Origin: Argopecten irradians
Lineage: Eukaryota > Mollusca > Bivalvia > Pectinida > Pectinidae
Direction: 5' to 3'
Assembly: GCF_041381155.1 (NCBI RefSeq)
Contig: NC_091142.1
Location: forward strand, 23,088,362-23,152,361
Length of the DNA stretch: 64,000 bases
The translations under genes and the position numbers were made by a program. Below the pieces are notes generated by a model that saw nothing but the letters and a program-made list of their open reading frames with translations, searched no databases and was not told where the DNA came from. Shown one piece after another: positions 1-11,969 of the stretch. Numbering within the stretch: the stretch's first letter is position 1; every line of letters starts with the position of its first letter.

Positions 1-56
1 TATTTTGACTCAATAGGAAAATGAAATTTTAGAAAACCGACTGTTTTGTTCTACAG

Positions 57-3000
57 GGCGAGTACTATATTGACAGGACCACGGGAATACTCTACATGTG
101 GCCACCGACCGGAAGTGTGGGTCACCATGATGTCATATACGCCTCTGTTTTAGACCACTGCTTCACGTATGTGGTTATACAAATTACGTCATACGAATGC
201 ACTTGGTTCATGAATATCTTCAATACTACAAGAACGTGTCATAAATCGTGCGGTACTCGTCCATTCTTGATTGTAGTCATATATATAGTGTTGTATTCTT
301 TAAAGCCTTGTATTGATTTATATTGTCAGCGGACGACATATTCCTTAGTTTGCTTTACTCTTCTAGTACAAATTAAGGAAATGGAAATGTTAATGGACTG
401 TACATGGATAGTATTATCTAAGAGACATTTTAATACCTTTGAATATTTAAGCAAAGCATTCTATATACAGCGTCATCTCCATGTTAAACCGCTTAGTCAT
501 CGACCGAAGTAAACGAACAACTTCAAACATGATCCTAAAGTTGAAACATTATAAGCCATCGATAAAGTTTCTAAATCATTATTTCAAGCATTATTGTTTT
601 GCAGTCTGGACCATACATCTAATGTGGTTTTTGAAGGATTCACTTTAGAGGCCTGTCGCCGGAATCATTATTTCAAGCATTATTGTTTTGCAGTCTGGAC
701 CATACATCTAATGTGGTTTTTGAAGGATTCACTTTAGAGGCCTGTCGCCGGTATGGTCTGAATATCCGAAACGGACATAATATTACTATAGAGAGGATGG
801 AAGTAAAGAATATAGGTAACGTAACAGATTTAAAAATATACCGCGGTGACTGGGATTAAGGGCAACAGATGATTTGTCTGACCCGAAGACAAACTGTTGC
901 CTTCAATTCCAGTCAACAACTGTATACTATTACCTTGGTCGCAACACAGACATTGACGCTACTTTGGTCGAAACATAGGTAATGTTTCATTGATGAAAAA
1001 TGCACAAGTATAATGTACAAGGACGAAGCCATGTACTTGTACCAAGGTAGAGGCATAAGCAACGTCTCACTAAGGAAGCAAAAAATTAAAACGTAAAGTA
1101 AAGAAAATAGGTAGCGCGACATTAATGAAACAAAGTGCAGTATTAATACCTTGGTCGGAGTATACGCAACATCACGTCGACACCGCTTGAATTAAAACAT
1201 AGGTAGGTGGTGATGTTACATTGATGAGGAATACACTAGTATACCGGTATGTACAATGATGAAGCAATGTATATTAGTGGTCTGAATATAGGTAACGCGA
1301 TATATATGAATCAACGTACAGTACTGGTACCTTGGTTTTATTATAGGTAGCATTTCATCAATAATGTAATACACCTTGTACGATATAAAGGCGGCAACAC
1401 AGCATATCATGTGAAACGTTTTCCACATTACACAATATTTCATTGATTAAGCATTTTTTATGCATGTTAGATAAAATGTTAAATTTATTGTGTATATTGA
1501 TACCATAAAACGTAACATGTTCTAGGTTCATATGGAATCGCCTGTTTAAACTGCCAGACTTTGAATATAACTGGATGTGACATACATGATGTTGACGGAG
1601 GTATCAAAGTATCGGGTAGGTACCAACATATTGACGGACATGACTAATATATAGATATAGAGAGAGAGGTTTTACACGAGTGGCTATGTAAACATCGTCA
1701 AGATTGTATGATTCTATTGAACACATACCTTTTATCAATAGAAAAATATGTGAAAATTCTAATTTCGTCTTTATATAAAACATTAAAAATCCGGCTTGGA
1801 TAAGATGTTTCCTTCTCCCACCATTCTCTGATTTGTAAAGATTTTTAGCCGTTGGATATTTCTCTGTCAACCCCTAGGGTATGATAAATTGCGCGCGCTA
1901 ACCTTTTGAACCCGAAGACAATTACGTGACGTCATGGTTTAATGCGGTGTGACCGTGGCGTGCATTGTCGGTGACGTCATCAACATTGGCGTGCAGATGA
2001 CGGAATCATGTTCGTATCGCGATGAAAATGCTTCTTTTAGGCTATTATCTCATCTTTTTCTTTTGTTATGGGAAAAAGAGAATAATTCCCTATCTATGAG
2101 AGTGTGACAACTAAATCTCTATCCTCGGGGGAATTCCTGAATATCCGACCCTCGGCAATCCTCGGATTAGACGTTCATAAATTACCCCTCGGGTTGTGAT
2201 TTCGTTGCCACACCCTAAAGGTAGGGAAAGATTCCTTTAGTTTACTGAGACAATCATGAGACGTCATTTTCAGATTATGACGTCAAAACTACTTGTGACG
2301 TCAGGATAGTGTTATTACACGTTTGTCTACAATATTTATGACATGGCCGTATGACATTGATGGACAGGCCAGTTATGTGATAAAATACATTTGTAGATAT
2401 GAAGACTTTTCAACCTAAAATTGAATCACGAAATTAACACCAAATGATTGGTAGTTGATATAGACATACCTAACGATACTTTATGCATATGTTTGCAATT
2501 GTAAAATGATGGTTGATCTCTTATATAATCGCTCATTCTCGATATTCGTTATACCCAGTCTTGGCACATGTCAAGGTACCACTTGGGCATTTCAGGAGAA
2601 ACACAATTGACCACACAAGCCTAAAGAGATTGCTTTTGAGCATCCTAATACGTACCTTTATTAGAATATCTGTACATGTTGTTGTTTTTGGGTTTTTTTT
2701 TTTTTTTTTGTTTTTTTTTTTTTTTTTTTGTCACGGACATAGCCTTCATCTTCATCATGAAATTTACCAGGGTAGAGTGTGGTTTTGTTACTGTATGTTT
2801 ACTTATCTTTTTAGGAGGAGTCCGAGCTACCCTATCCCCCTCCCGGATATCTGTGACTGATAACCTCCTACATCGCTTCAGTAGAGAAATGGCAGTCGGG
2901 GCGAACGCCATATCAGCCTCTGGAGTAGGGATATACATGGCCCACAATGACATCCATACTGCCCAGTATACTGGTATCAGATGGAGTGTACGTAATATTG

Positions 3001-6000
3001 GTATCATTGTCATGTTATTCTAAAAATAATACATCTTTGCTTTTAGGAAATTATGGCAGATTTTTGTGATGTGCGAAAATCGCATTGCCTAAAAAACTGC
3101 TAAAACACTTGAGCTTATTGCCACTGCAATCGCCAAAATACATTGACGAAATTAAAAAAGATAAACTTACAAAACCTGTAGTTGTATTTCCTCTGTCACC
3201 AGGGTAACGATCACGTGATGGAGTATAACCATGTCCACCATCTTTGTCAGAATTCAAGCGATTGTGGCGCCCTTCACACTGGACGTGACTGGACGGGGGT
3301 ATGTCATTTAGTCTATATACTTGTAGTTATTTCAAGCATGAAGTCAATCTTTCCCATGGCGCATTGCGGTCTCCACAATATCACCTCTGTAAACGGCCCA
3401 GCGACATTTCAAGATTCTTGAAAAACGTATTTCGAAAGCATACTAAATTCTTAAATATATATTGTAAGTTCCCTTTTGTATCATTTTTCTGTAAACGACT
3501 GTCAGTTCTGACATGATATAATTTGATCATTCAATATCAAACCAAACAATAATGGATTATTTAGCGGATACACTAGATTTACTTAAATAGTCACGATTTG
3601 CATACTACGTCCGCCGTTTCAAAAACAATCACTGCGAAGTCATATATACAGGGGTGCAATGTATTAAACAATCGTCATAACGTAATATTATGTGGTCTAA
3701 GGTCAACAGACGGCCAGTTCTTGAGCCGTTGACAGAGGTGAAAGTGGGGACCGCAATAAACTCTGAGTTAATGTTTATCAATAATATTTTATGAATAGTA
3801 TGAATATGCATTTTTTTTTGTAAAGGAAATGTGATCATTGGTAATATAATATTGTGATTAACTGGCCATATAGTCGATCTTTCACAAATCATTGACATGG
3901 GTCAGTTGAATCCATGAAATTAAATCATAAGATATCAAATCATGTAAAAAAAATTCCTTGTCAAAGTGAACATAAAGGAAGTTTAAGTTGCGATAAAAGC
4001 CAATATGACGACAGTGATATACAACGCCATCGGCGCAGTTATATTGTTTCTTATGCAGAGAGGATGTGTCATTCGATACAACATTATCCATCACAACCTT
4101 CGGTTCCATCCCGGGGCAGACGTCCGAGGCATCATGCTCGACGATCAGTACGCAAGTGTCAACATTCACGACAATGTCTTCTATAACGTAAGTCATTAAT
4201 TCTAATTACAATTAAATGAAATTTTAATCCCACACTAACATCATACATTGTCATAGTGAGATGCACTTGATGTTACTGTATACTAAAGGGTTAAACGTCC
4301 TTCAATTGGCATTCATAGCCAAAATGAATGCCAATTGGACAGAAGCAAAGTCGTTGGATTTGCCTTTGTCCATGGGCAGTTGGAATTCATATTGGCTTGA
4401 ATTCTAACTTAAAGACGTTCAATGTTATATATTCAATATATAATTAAATATTTCTGCCTCAGAATGACGTACATGTCAACATTGGAGGAGGGCGTGACAA
4501 CGTCATTCATAACAACGTATTTTATGACGCCGTCAAATCATCCATGCAAGTAGATTCTAGAGGAGTTCCGCATAGTAGTTTTGAACAAACATTACAGCAA
4601 AATCTTCATGTAAGTATGAATGATGAATCTAAATTTGACCTAGATGCACAATGACTGTTACCGTCATAAGATAAAACTAATAATGTTTACGATTTCAGAT
4701 CGATCTTGGTCTATTTTCGGTCTACTATCATCACACACAATTATATTTTGTTTCAATTTACTATTGTCTTATAGATTAAGTTTTATTAGTTGTTTGGGAG
4801 ATTTTTGATAACATCAAATTCATTTTTATACAGTTTCCATGTAAAAGTATAATATTTTTCTCGGACGTATTTTCAAATCTCAAAAATACGTTAATGGTTT
4901 TAAGCTGTCTAGCAATCGTATTTATGCCTTTTCAATCTTCTCGAAATAATATAATGTTTTGTCTTTATTAACTTTTTTCTTTCTATTTGAATCATTTGGT
5001 GACGTCTTGTATTTCATCAATAACTCGTTTTATTTCCGTAGGCTGTGCCGTACACAAGTGCACTTTGGGCAAAGCGGTATCCCAAATTAGCCGTCATTGA
5101 CGCGAATGCACCCGATGAACCACGTGGTACGGGTTTTAATTTTAAAACATTTATTGGTTGCAATTCTTAAATACTTTACCATTTTTTATTGTAGAATGAA
5201 TTTGGTTGTTATTATGTTTTGATTTTTCGTTGTTTTAGGTAATGAAATTTCGATGAATATTTTCTACAATTCTGCTGCTCCTGATTTTACGGGTTCAGTG
5301 GAAAACCAACACTGGTTCAACGTTACTCTTAATCGACAGGTAAGCTATGTCATTTATATATCATACGACATAGTAACCGTTTATCTGCAACAATATGTTC
5401 ACCCAAAATGTATAAACCTATTTGTATTATTCAATTTTATCATTATTTTTGTTATTCAATTATATGACACTATTACGTCTGAATCGTAGATATTGTGAAT
5501 ATTTAAGATGTTCATTCCTCATCATTCAATAGTGTGATCCTGTAGCCATACAAATTTTCTTCACATCGCGTTTTGAACATTAGATCCACGTAACATTAGT
5601 AACTTGTGTGGCCATATATCGTATAGACGGCTATTTTCGAAGGTCAGATTTTTGCGATTTTTAACTAAAAACGAAGAAAATAAATTTAAACGGTTTTAAA
5701 TTTTCGTGGTCTGACTTAAATGCTCTATGTGAATCAACCATTTTTTAATACTTCGCGGATGAAATGTAGACGATCATAGCAAAATTTTAAAAATTGGGAA
5801 AATATTATTCCCGCGTATATAACTGGCTATACAATATATGATTTAAGTCACGTCGCAAAAATTTGAAGTCTCTAAAATTTTATTTTCTCTTTGTTAATTC
5901 CGAAAATGATGAAGTTACCAGCCTACACAGTATTGTTTTATTGAAATATATATTTTATATTAAAAAATATTTTTGAAGGCTGTAGATCCAGCTGACTTTA

Positions 6001-9000
6001 ATAACCCATCTGCGGTTGATTTTCGGCCACGATGTTCACTTGCTACCTACGCTAGTAAGGTCCACTTCCCTGACCCAGTGCGTCCGCACGAGGTCGGGCC
6101 GAGAGGCGTTGTCGGCCCAGCATACAAAACACATGGTATGTCTTAAACGTATGTAAGAGAGTGGAGACGAATAGTTTAATTAACGTTCATTGATTTGCTA
6201 AACATAAATGAAGTTTGGTATAGGCTGAACTGGTAAAATAAAACCGGTTGAGTAGAAAATGTGAGTAAAATGAAAAAGTGTATTCAAAATGTGTGGGTTT
6301 TTTTAAACTAAACAGCTGATATCGATAAACATTGTTTTTGAAAGCGAAAATAAACAATTATATTAAATAGGCGATGCCTGTTTGTATGACATGTTATATT
6401 CTTGATGTCTATGCATATTTTAATTTTGTCACATACATCGTTAGGCTCCATACGTGACGTCAGCACTGTTATTGATGACGCACCTGCTCCATGCGCCACA
6501 CATACACCGACGACGATTGTTCCAGTGACGTCATATTTACCAGACGGGTCGCACGCAAATACCATAAAACATACGCCAAGTGAAGGTGTAATGATCAAGT
6601 TTACTGATTACCGTTAAGCATGTTGTGGCGAAATGTGAAAACAATGTTTAAAACCATCGATCGGCCTGCCTAATAAACGTATCTCAGCGACTTCTCATGT
6701 CTGCCTTCACCTTAAGGATGATGGTTCAGTGTCAATATCTATTTAGATCTACATTTCTTCTCAGTCTTCGTCCAACTCACAGTTATATAATATTGGTAGA
6801 AGACACATATCCAGCCATAAAGATGTTCCACCGCCGACAAAACTTAAACGATGCTCAGCATTTGAACAATAACTAGTGCTTAATCGTATATATGGTTCTA
6901 ATGAACACAAAAAAAAATCTTGCAAAATGTTTTATTTTGCTTTTGGTGCATGCGCAATCAGAACTTTATTCTATATAGGGCATTGTGTCATGAAAATCTT
7001 TCGGGGCGCTATTAATTACTTAAAATAGTTTATGTTGAAAAGAAGATCAAAATATTTAATGGTGGTACTGGTGTGAAATAAGTAATGTTTGTAACTGAAA
7101 AAAATAATAATTCATCTGATCATGTTATGATGGAGAAAACATACCATTTGTCAGAGGTGTAGCCTCTTTAATGAATTGTTTTAGGTTGTTGGTTCAGTGC
7201 GGATAGTTGTCCTAATCATCCTGGCTTCACTTCGGGTCTACAACGGGATGTGGACGGTGAGAAACACCTAAACACAGGACATAACGAATCAGCTTGTCTG
7301 GCCCGTGTGCCCCATATGGTCAGCTATTGTGGCAGCCAATCAAAATTTTACGTCATTTATGGCCCGACAGGTAAGGTTTAATTTATACTTATATCTGTGA
7401 ATGAATAAAACGAAACGGAAATACATATACTTGTGTCTGTTTCATCCTTATAGGGAGGGTAAGTGATGCTGAAGTTAGAGTGTAATAAATGCTAATAAGT
7501 ATTAATACTGTCAATACGGGGGTTTCGAGATCCCAAAACGGCATGGATAAAGTACAATTTACTGTCGATTAATCCAACCTGTCGGTGATTATGACGTGAA
7601 ACTTTTGACGTGATTTTTGTGACGTCATAATCACCGGAAGGTGGGACTAATCGACGGTAAATTGTACTTTATCCATGTCGTTTTGGGATCTCGAAACCGC
7701 CGCATTAAGACAATAATAACGTGGTTATGCATTTTAATCGGGTATCAATTTCATTTATTGAAATATTTAAACCAAGCAGGTACGCGAAATTGTAGCTTCT
7801 CGATCGTCAAAGTTTACGCTATACCGGTAAGAAGGACACAACCTATATTTAATCCAGTATTGGTTAATGTTTGTTTTTGAGCGTGGTGCAGGTATACTAA
7901 CTCTTTCAATTATATAAAGGGTTTTTTTTAGTGTCTTTAGAGTTTCAAGAAATTACGTTTTGTGTATGAAATTTCAAACTTTATCAAGAATTAGGGTAAA
8001 GTCCTCAGAGAAGTCAATTTTTTCTGGTATTACACTTTTTTCTCATATAGGTTTTGGAAATAGGAGTTCATACTATAAAAGAAAACTGAAGAAAAAACAT
8101 ATGTCCGTGTGCTCGTTTTTGAGGTTTTGCACTCAAAGATACCTAGTTGACAAAATATTGGAATTTCTGGGATTTTGCCGTTTTGACCATATACACAAGA
8201 GATTAAAGCCATAATTTCCTAATTAGGTATTTGATATGTATGGATGTTTGTAGAATTTTCTTTCCTGTGGTCTTCTTTAAAAATGTACCAGTTTTGATTA
8301 TTAAGACTCATATTTTATCTTTTAAATGCACCATTTTTAGCCATTTTTGCCATATATAACCCGTTATAGAAACAATTCTGGTATTAAACTTTTGTTTATA
8401 TTTTGCATATCAATAGGGAAAGGTTTGTTCTTTCTAAATCAGGCAGACAAATTGCTTTTTAGCCCAATTTGAATATTTGTTATTTTTCAATATTTTAGAG
8501 TAAAAAAAATAAAGTGCTCAAATTACTATTAAATGTAAAAAATAATGTGACAACAGTGTACCATTTCACACATTGATGCTTAATATTTTAATTACCACGA
8601 ACCTAGTAAAGATTTACAGCAAAAAATAGCTCGATACAACTAAAAATCTGGCGCAGTGACGGTTTAAGTAAAAACAATTTCAATAGAAAAGGGTAAAACG
8701 GTGGTTCTGCTCAATGCGAAAAAAGACACAATTTCAAAATGGCCGCCAAATGGATCATTTACTAAAATCCCGGTATAAAAAATCCACACAAAAAAAGGTA
8801 TTTTTTTTTTACAAAATTTGCAACTGGCAACTTGCTACAGATATTGATAACTTGTATTTGAAAATCTCATAACTTCTTTGATTTTTGTCAAAACTAGACT
8901 TCAACGGGACTGAAACCTTAGAAGAATACATCCTTAAAACAGATAAACTCTCTCAAGTTCAGTGCATTGGATCAACAAAAGCTCATGTAAAACGCACACT

Positions 9001-10231
9001 TAATGTTCAACAGTAAAATGAATGGCCACTATATGTATACACCAAACAAGAGCAACTTACATTCCTCTCTTTATATTTTTGTTTTTCTAGGAGCCATGAC
9101 TCTGGGAGGAGCTGGGTGCTACTTCGCTCAATATGGCTGCCCGAAGTACCATAATTATCACGTCGGATTTGTCCGGGACACATGGGCTGAACAGCATCAG
9201 AATGCTGGCCATAACGAGAAAGTCTGTCTATCCCGTGCTGTAGCCGAGTGGAGGTACTGTGGATCTGACACCACTTACCCCATCACCAGTATCTATCTAC
9301 CAACAGGTGAAGAATGAGACTGGCTTTTTCGTATCTGTTGATTCCAAATCTTATTGTTGCACATGAAAGTTTTCATATGTATCAATAGTTTTTAGTTCAT
9401 TAAATGAAGCACGTCTCCGGGAAGTTTCAGTTATTTTATAAAAAAGATACACGTTTTTTCGTATTTGTTCATGCAATTATTTTATTGTCACCACAAACTG
9501 TATTTTTTGTGTTTCAGTAGATTCTTGGTTTAATCAAAATAAATTTATCTCCGGGAAATTTTAAGTTTCTATGTAAAAAATAATCTATTATTAGGTAAAC
9601 GGACTACTGCAGCAGGTGGCTGTTGGATTTACGTTACAAAGTGCCCTGCTGACCCCACAGTTAATGTGCCACATGATTTGTTCTTTGACAATTGGGGAGC
9701 AACAAATGTTGGATCAGGTGAGAACAATATCAGAAATACACAGATCAAAACTACAAGAAATAACCAAATACAATTGTTTTAGTGACAAAGTCTATAACAT
9801 GGCAAGGATAAGTATTAAGAAATTCTTTTCCGCCAATGTTAGTATAATGACGGATTGATTTTCACCCAGTGCCATTTTGAGGTCATTCTAATCGATTAGT
9901 CCTGATAGAATACGAAACGAAGGGAAGTAACTCTGATACGTCAGAATTGTTATAGCCGACGGATGATCTCAGCACCAGAAACTGATATAGCAATTTATAA
10001 TTGGAACTTTATTTTCCACATCATGCTAAATGTCTTCATTATTTCACATGTCGTTTATATATTTTGCATTTGGTTTGTGTAACTCCTATTTTAACATATC
10101 ATTCACCAGATAAGGACGCGGTCGCTTGCTTGCAAAGGGCTGAGGACTTCTGGCTTCAATGTGGAATGCATGCAGACGCCCCCGTCACCGCTTTCTATCG
10201 CCCAGAAGCTTTGTCCAGGACTGTTCCTTAA
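57..10231 (+). CDS. Secreted-type right-handed beta-helix protein with three C-terminal Cys-rich modules (5' truncated)
   Basis: Fifteen exons: 57-166, 694-815, 1526-1615, 2815-2987, 3203-3298, 4059-4187, 4463-4609, 5042-5126, 5239-5339, 5979-6135, 6445-6585, 7185-7370, 9091-9306, 9595-9717, 10110-10231. All have AG/GT borders, phases match at every junction, and the sum is 1,998 nt (665 residues plus stop). The 5' end, including any signal peptide, is outside the window. The first ten exons encode repeated Asn/Gly/His-rich beta-helix coils (for example NVIHNNVFYD, GIYMAHNDIHTAQYTGI) with the motif GALHTGRDWTG and an IGGGRDN turn. This resembles bacterial pectin-lyase-like right-handed beta-helix proteins. 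Exon 6445-6585 is a Pro/Thr-rich linker. The last four exons carry three modules of the form GC[WY]-x(5)-CP ... GHNE-x(2)-CL ... CG ... PTG; the third is divergent and split over two exons. A polysaccharide-binding or lyase role is inference; substrate unknown. Confidence 0.85.
574..751 (+). repeat. 89-bp perfect tandem duplication spanning a 3' splice site
   Basis: Copy 1 is 574-662 and copy 2 is 663-751. Each contains the intron 3' end (TTGTTTTGCAG) and the first 58 nt of the next exon, with no difference that I can see. Only the acceptor of copy 2 (exon from 694) gives an open frame; starting at 605 runs into copy 2 out of frame and soon meets a stop. Confidence 0.9.
816..1525 (+). repeat. 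Intron with degenerate tandem repeats
   Basis: Intron of the beta-helix gene. From about 915 to 1,440 it is made of diverged units of roughly 70-80 bp sharing pieces such as TACCTTGGTCG, ATAGGTAACG and CATTGATGA. One shared piece resembles the upstream exon's donor region (AATATAGGTAACG at 809-821). No coding sequence seen. Confidence 0.5.
1616..2814 (+). other. Intron with CRE-like TGACGTCA cluster and poly-T tract
   Basis: Intron of the beta-helix gene. Five TGACGTCA or near-TGACGTCA sites lie between about 1,925 and 2,305, along with CCTCGGG-type motifs at 2,120-2,200. A T-rich homopolymer run interrupted by single G residues covers about 2,692-2,730. No coding sequence seen. Confidence 0.45.
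4286..4425. repeat. Intronic palindromic element with perfect 14-bp hairpin
   Basis: The arms CAATTGGCATTCAT (4303-4316) and ATGAATGCCAATTG (4324-4337) pair perfectly around a 7-nt loop. Outer, weaker inverted similarity (TTAAACGTCC near 4291 against AAAGACGTTC near 4412) suggests a small MITE remnant in the intron before exon 4463-4609. Confidence 0.5.
6817..7171. mobile_element. TTAA-flanked MITE, family A, copy 1
   Basis: Its ends match copies 2 and 3 (13818-14171, 32992-33358): AGATGTTCCACCGCCGACA at the left and an inverted GAGGTGTAGCCTCTTTAA at the right. Internal landmarks such as CATTTGAACAATAACTAGTG and AATGGTGGTA are shared. TTAA-type borders and the terminal inverted repeat suggest a piggyBac-like non-autonomous DNA transposon (inference). 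It ends 13 bp before the acceptor of exon 7185-7370. Confidence 0.75.
7518..7704. mobile_element. Palindromic MITE, family B, copy 1
   Basis: About 78-bp inverted arms around a short centre: GGTTTCGAGATCCCAAAACG at the left and CGTTTTGGGATCTCGAAACC at the right, with GATTATGACG against CGTCATAATC inside. Lies in the intron after exon 7185-7370. A second, more diverged copy is at 18398-18546. No coding capacity. Confidence 0.75.
7705..9090 (+). other. AT-rich intron, nothing recognised
   Basis: Remainder of the intron before exon 9091-9306. It is AT-rich with homopolymer runs. Short open frames are present but lack domain signal and are not conserved features that I can support. Confidence 0.5.
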
Positions 10232-10276
10232 TATGATAACCAAATTGACCGACAGTAATGTGACAGTAATTATTCC

Positions 10277-10487
10277 TAAGTACTGTTAACCGACTTCACT
10301 GCGCGTCGACTTAATTTTGGGTTTTTATACTCCCATGAATTTGTTTCCACTGCGATTCATTCTCGCGGTTATGTTGTTTTCTCTGTACCAATATTTGAAC
10401 ATTATTTCTGGCGAATAGTTTTCGCAAATCCCACCAAAATACGCGAAATTGAAGTCCACGTGGAAACAAATTGGCTTACAGTACTTA
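10277..10487. mobile_element. Short MITE in the 3' UTR of the beta-helix gene
   Basis: Terminal inverted repeats: TAAGTACTGTTAACCGAC at the left and GGCTTACAGTACTTA at the right, with a second internal inverted pair (TTGTTTCCAC against GTGGAAACAA). It sits between the stop codon (10231) and the likely poly(A) signal (10532). Confidence 0.6.
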
Positions 10488-10531
10488 AACTAGATAATTC
10501 TTATGTTCTGTCCTATTTATAAGTGTACTTC

Positions 10532-10537
10532 AATAAA
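10532..10537 (+). terminator. Candidate poly(A) signal AATAAA of the beta-helix gene
   Basis: First good AATAAA after the stop at 10231, about 300 nt downstream. If used, the MITE at 10277-10487 is transcribed as 3' UTR. Confidence 0.5.
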
Positions 10538-11969
10538 GCTACAATGGAATGTGTTGTTTTCATTATCTACATCTTTGTTTATATTTTGTATAAATTCGCA
10601 CATGATTGATCGAGATAAAACCAATTATCAATGGTGTACCTCTGTTGCGATCAAAGCAAGATGTCTCAATTTAAGAGTTCATTTCTCTCTTCAATATCAG
10701 TTATTGTAATACCCTGCACGACATTTGTTAAGTTTGCTCATTTTTAAAACAATGGTAAAATGTAGGCTAGATGAACAATGAAGTATGTATATTTGGCTTT
10801 GTCAAAAAAAACGTACACTAAAAGTGTTTTATTTTGAAGAGAGCGTAAAATGTAAGTACACGTTCATATATCTATAGAATTTATTTTAATACAATTCGTA
10901 TCAAATAGTATTGAAAGAGATCTACGGGTAAGTAAAAACCAGACTCATAGGAAAGTAGTATAGTGCGTGTTCCTGATCCATACAAACAAATTACCAGAGA
11001 AAAAAAAAAAAAAAGAATATTAAAATTTTATTGATTTAGTACTTTATATATAAAATATTGCAACCGACATTGGTATCGTTCTTATCACTAGCAATTATCA
11101 ATCAAATAAATATATCCTTTTTAACATCAAATACAATAAACAATGATACATAATCAGAATGCATGTTAGTGGAGAAAGGAAATAATAAACGGTCGGTGAA
11201 CAATATAAAATCTTAATCAAATTGCCTCTGTTCAAGCAACTTCAAATACAAATATATGGTAGTTATAAGCTAGTGAAATGAGATTCATTGCCTTGTTAGA
11301 TTTAAGCAGATTGACCATAATTAAATAATGTGACACAATAGTCTTTATATTCGTTAAAAATGCTCACATAAAACTATATACCTTTGATTTAATAACATAT
11401 CGACCAGATACAGCGTATGAATATATGGCACCTTCTTAATTAAAATAGTGGCCTTAAAAGGCAACAAAAGATATTGTTAAAAGAAGTTAAGTAACTCAAC
11501 CGTGGTATAGAATTATATGTATGTGTACATATTGTATTTAAAGAAACATAAAATATTTAATACTTCAATGAGACAAGAACTTTCTATACGGTATAATAAT
11601 ACAGTATACTATAATCTGTAAATACAATGTAATACCATAGGGCTAACATAAATCAGCAAGAAAGGTTTTAATTTTCCGAGCATGAGTGGCACAGAGTGAT
11701 ACACTATTTCAACACAATTCTTTGGTTACGCCTCATTCAAATACAAACTAAATGATAACAGTTATACAAATTACACATGCTTTAGATTCATAATAACTAT
11801 ATTCTTAAAATAATTTTATAACAGCTACTTAATATGGAAACATAAAATGTTTAATATGTACTATTTTGTTCAGATATTAAAACTATTATTAAACCATTGC
11901 ATCCTACAAATTAGTAATGAGATCGGTTGAAACTATGAAATTTTAACATTTAAGAGTCATCTTAAAGAC
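10538..11969. other. Convergent intergenic region, no gene seen
   Basis: AT-rich sequence between the 3' end of the beta-helix gene and the minisatellite below NTAQ1. It may hold part of the NTAQ1 3' UTR (minus strand). No domain, RNA or clear repeat was recognised. Confidence 0.5.

Noticed and set aside
8030-8214. Overlapping open frames in a beta-helix gene intron
   Set aside because: Short, on both strands, without domain or border support.
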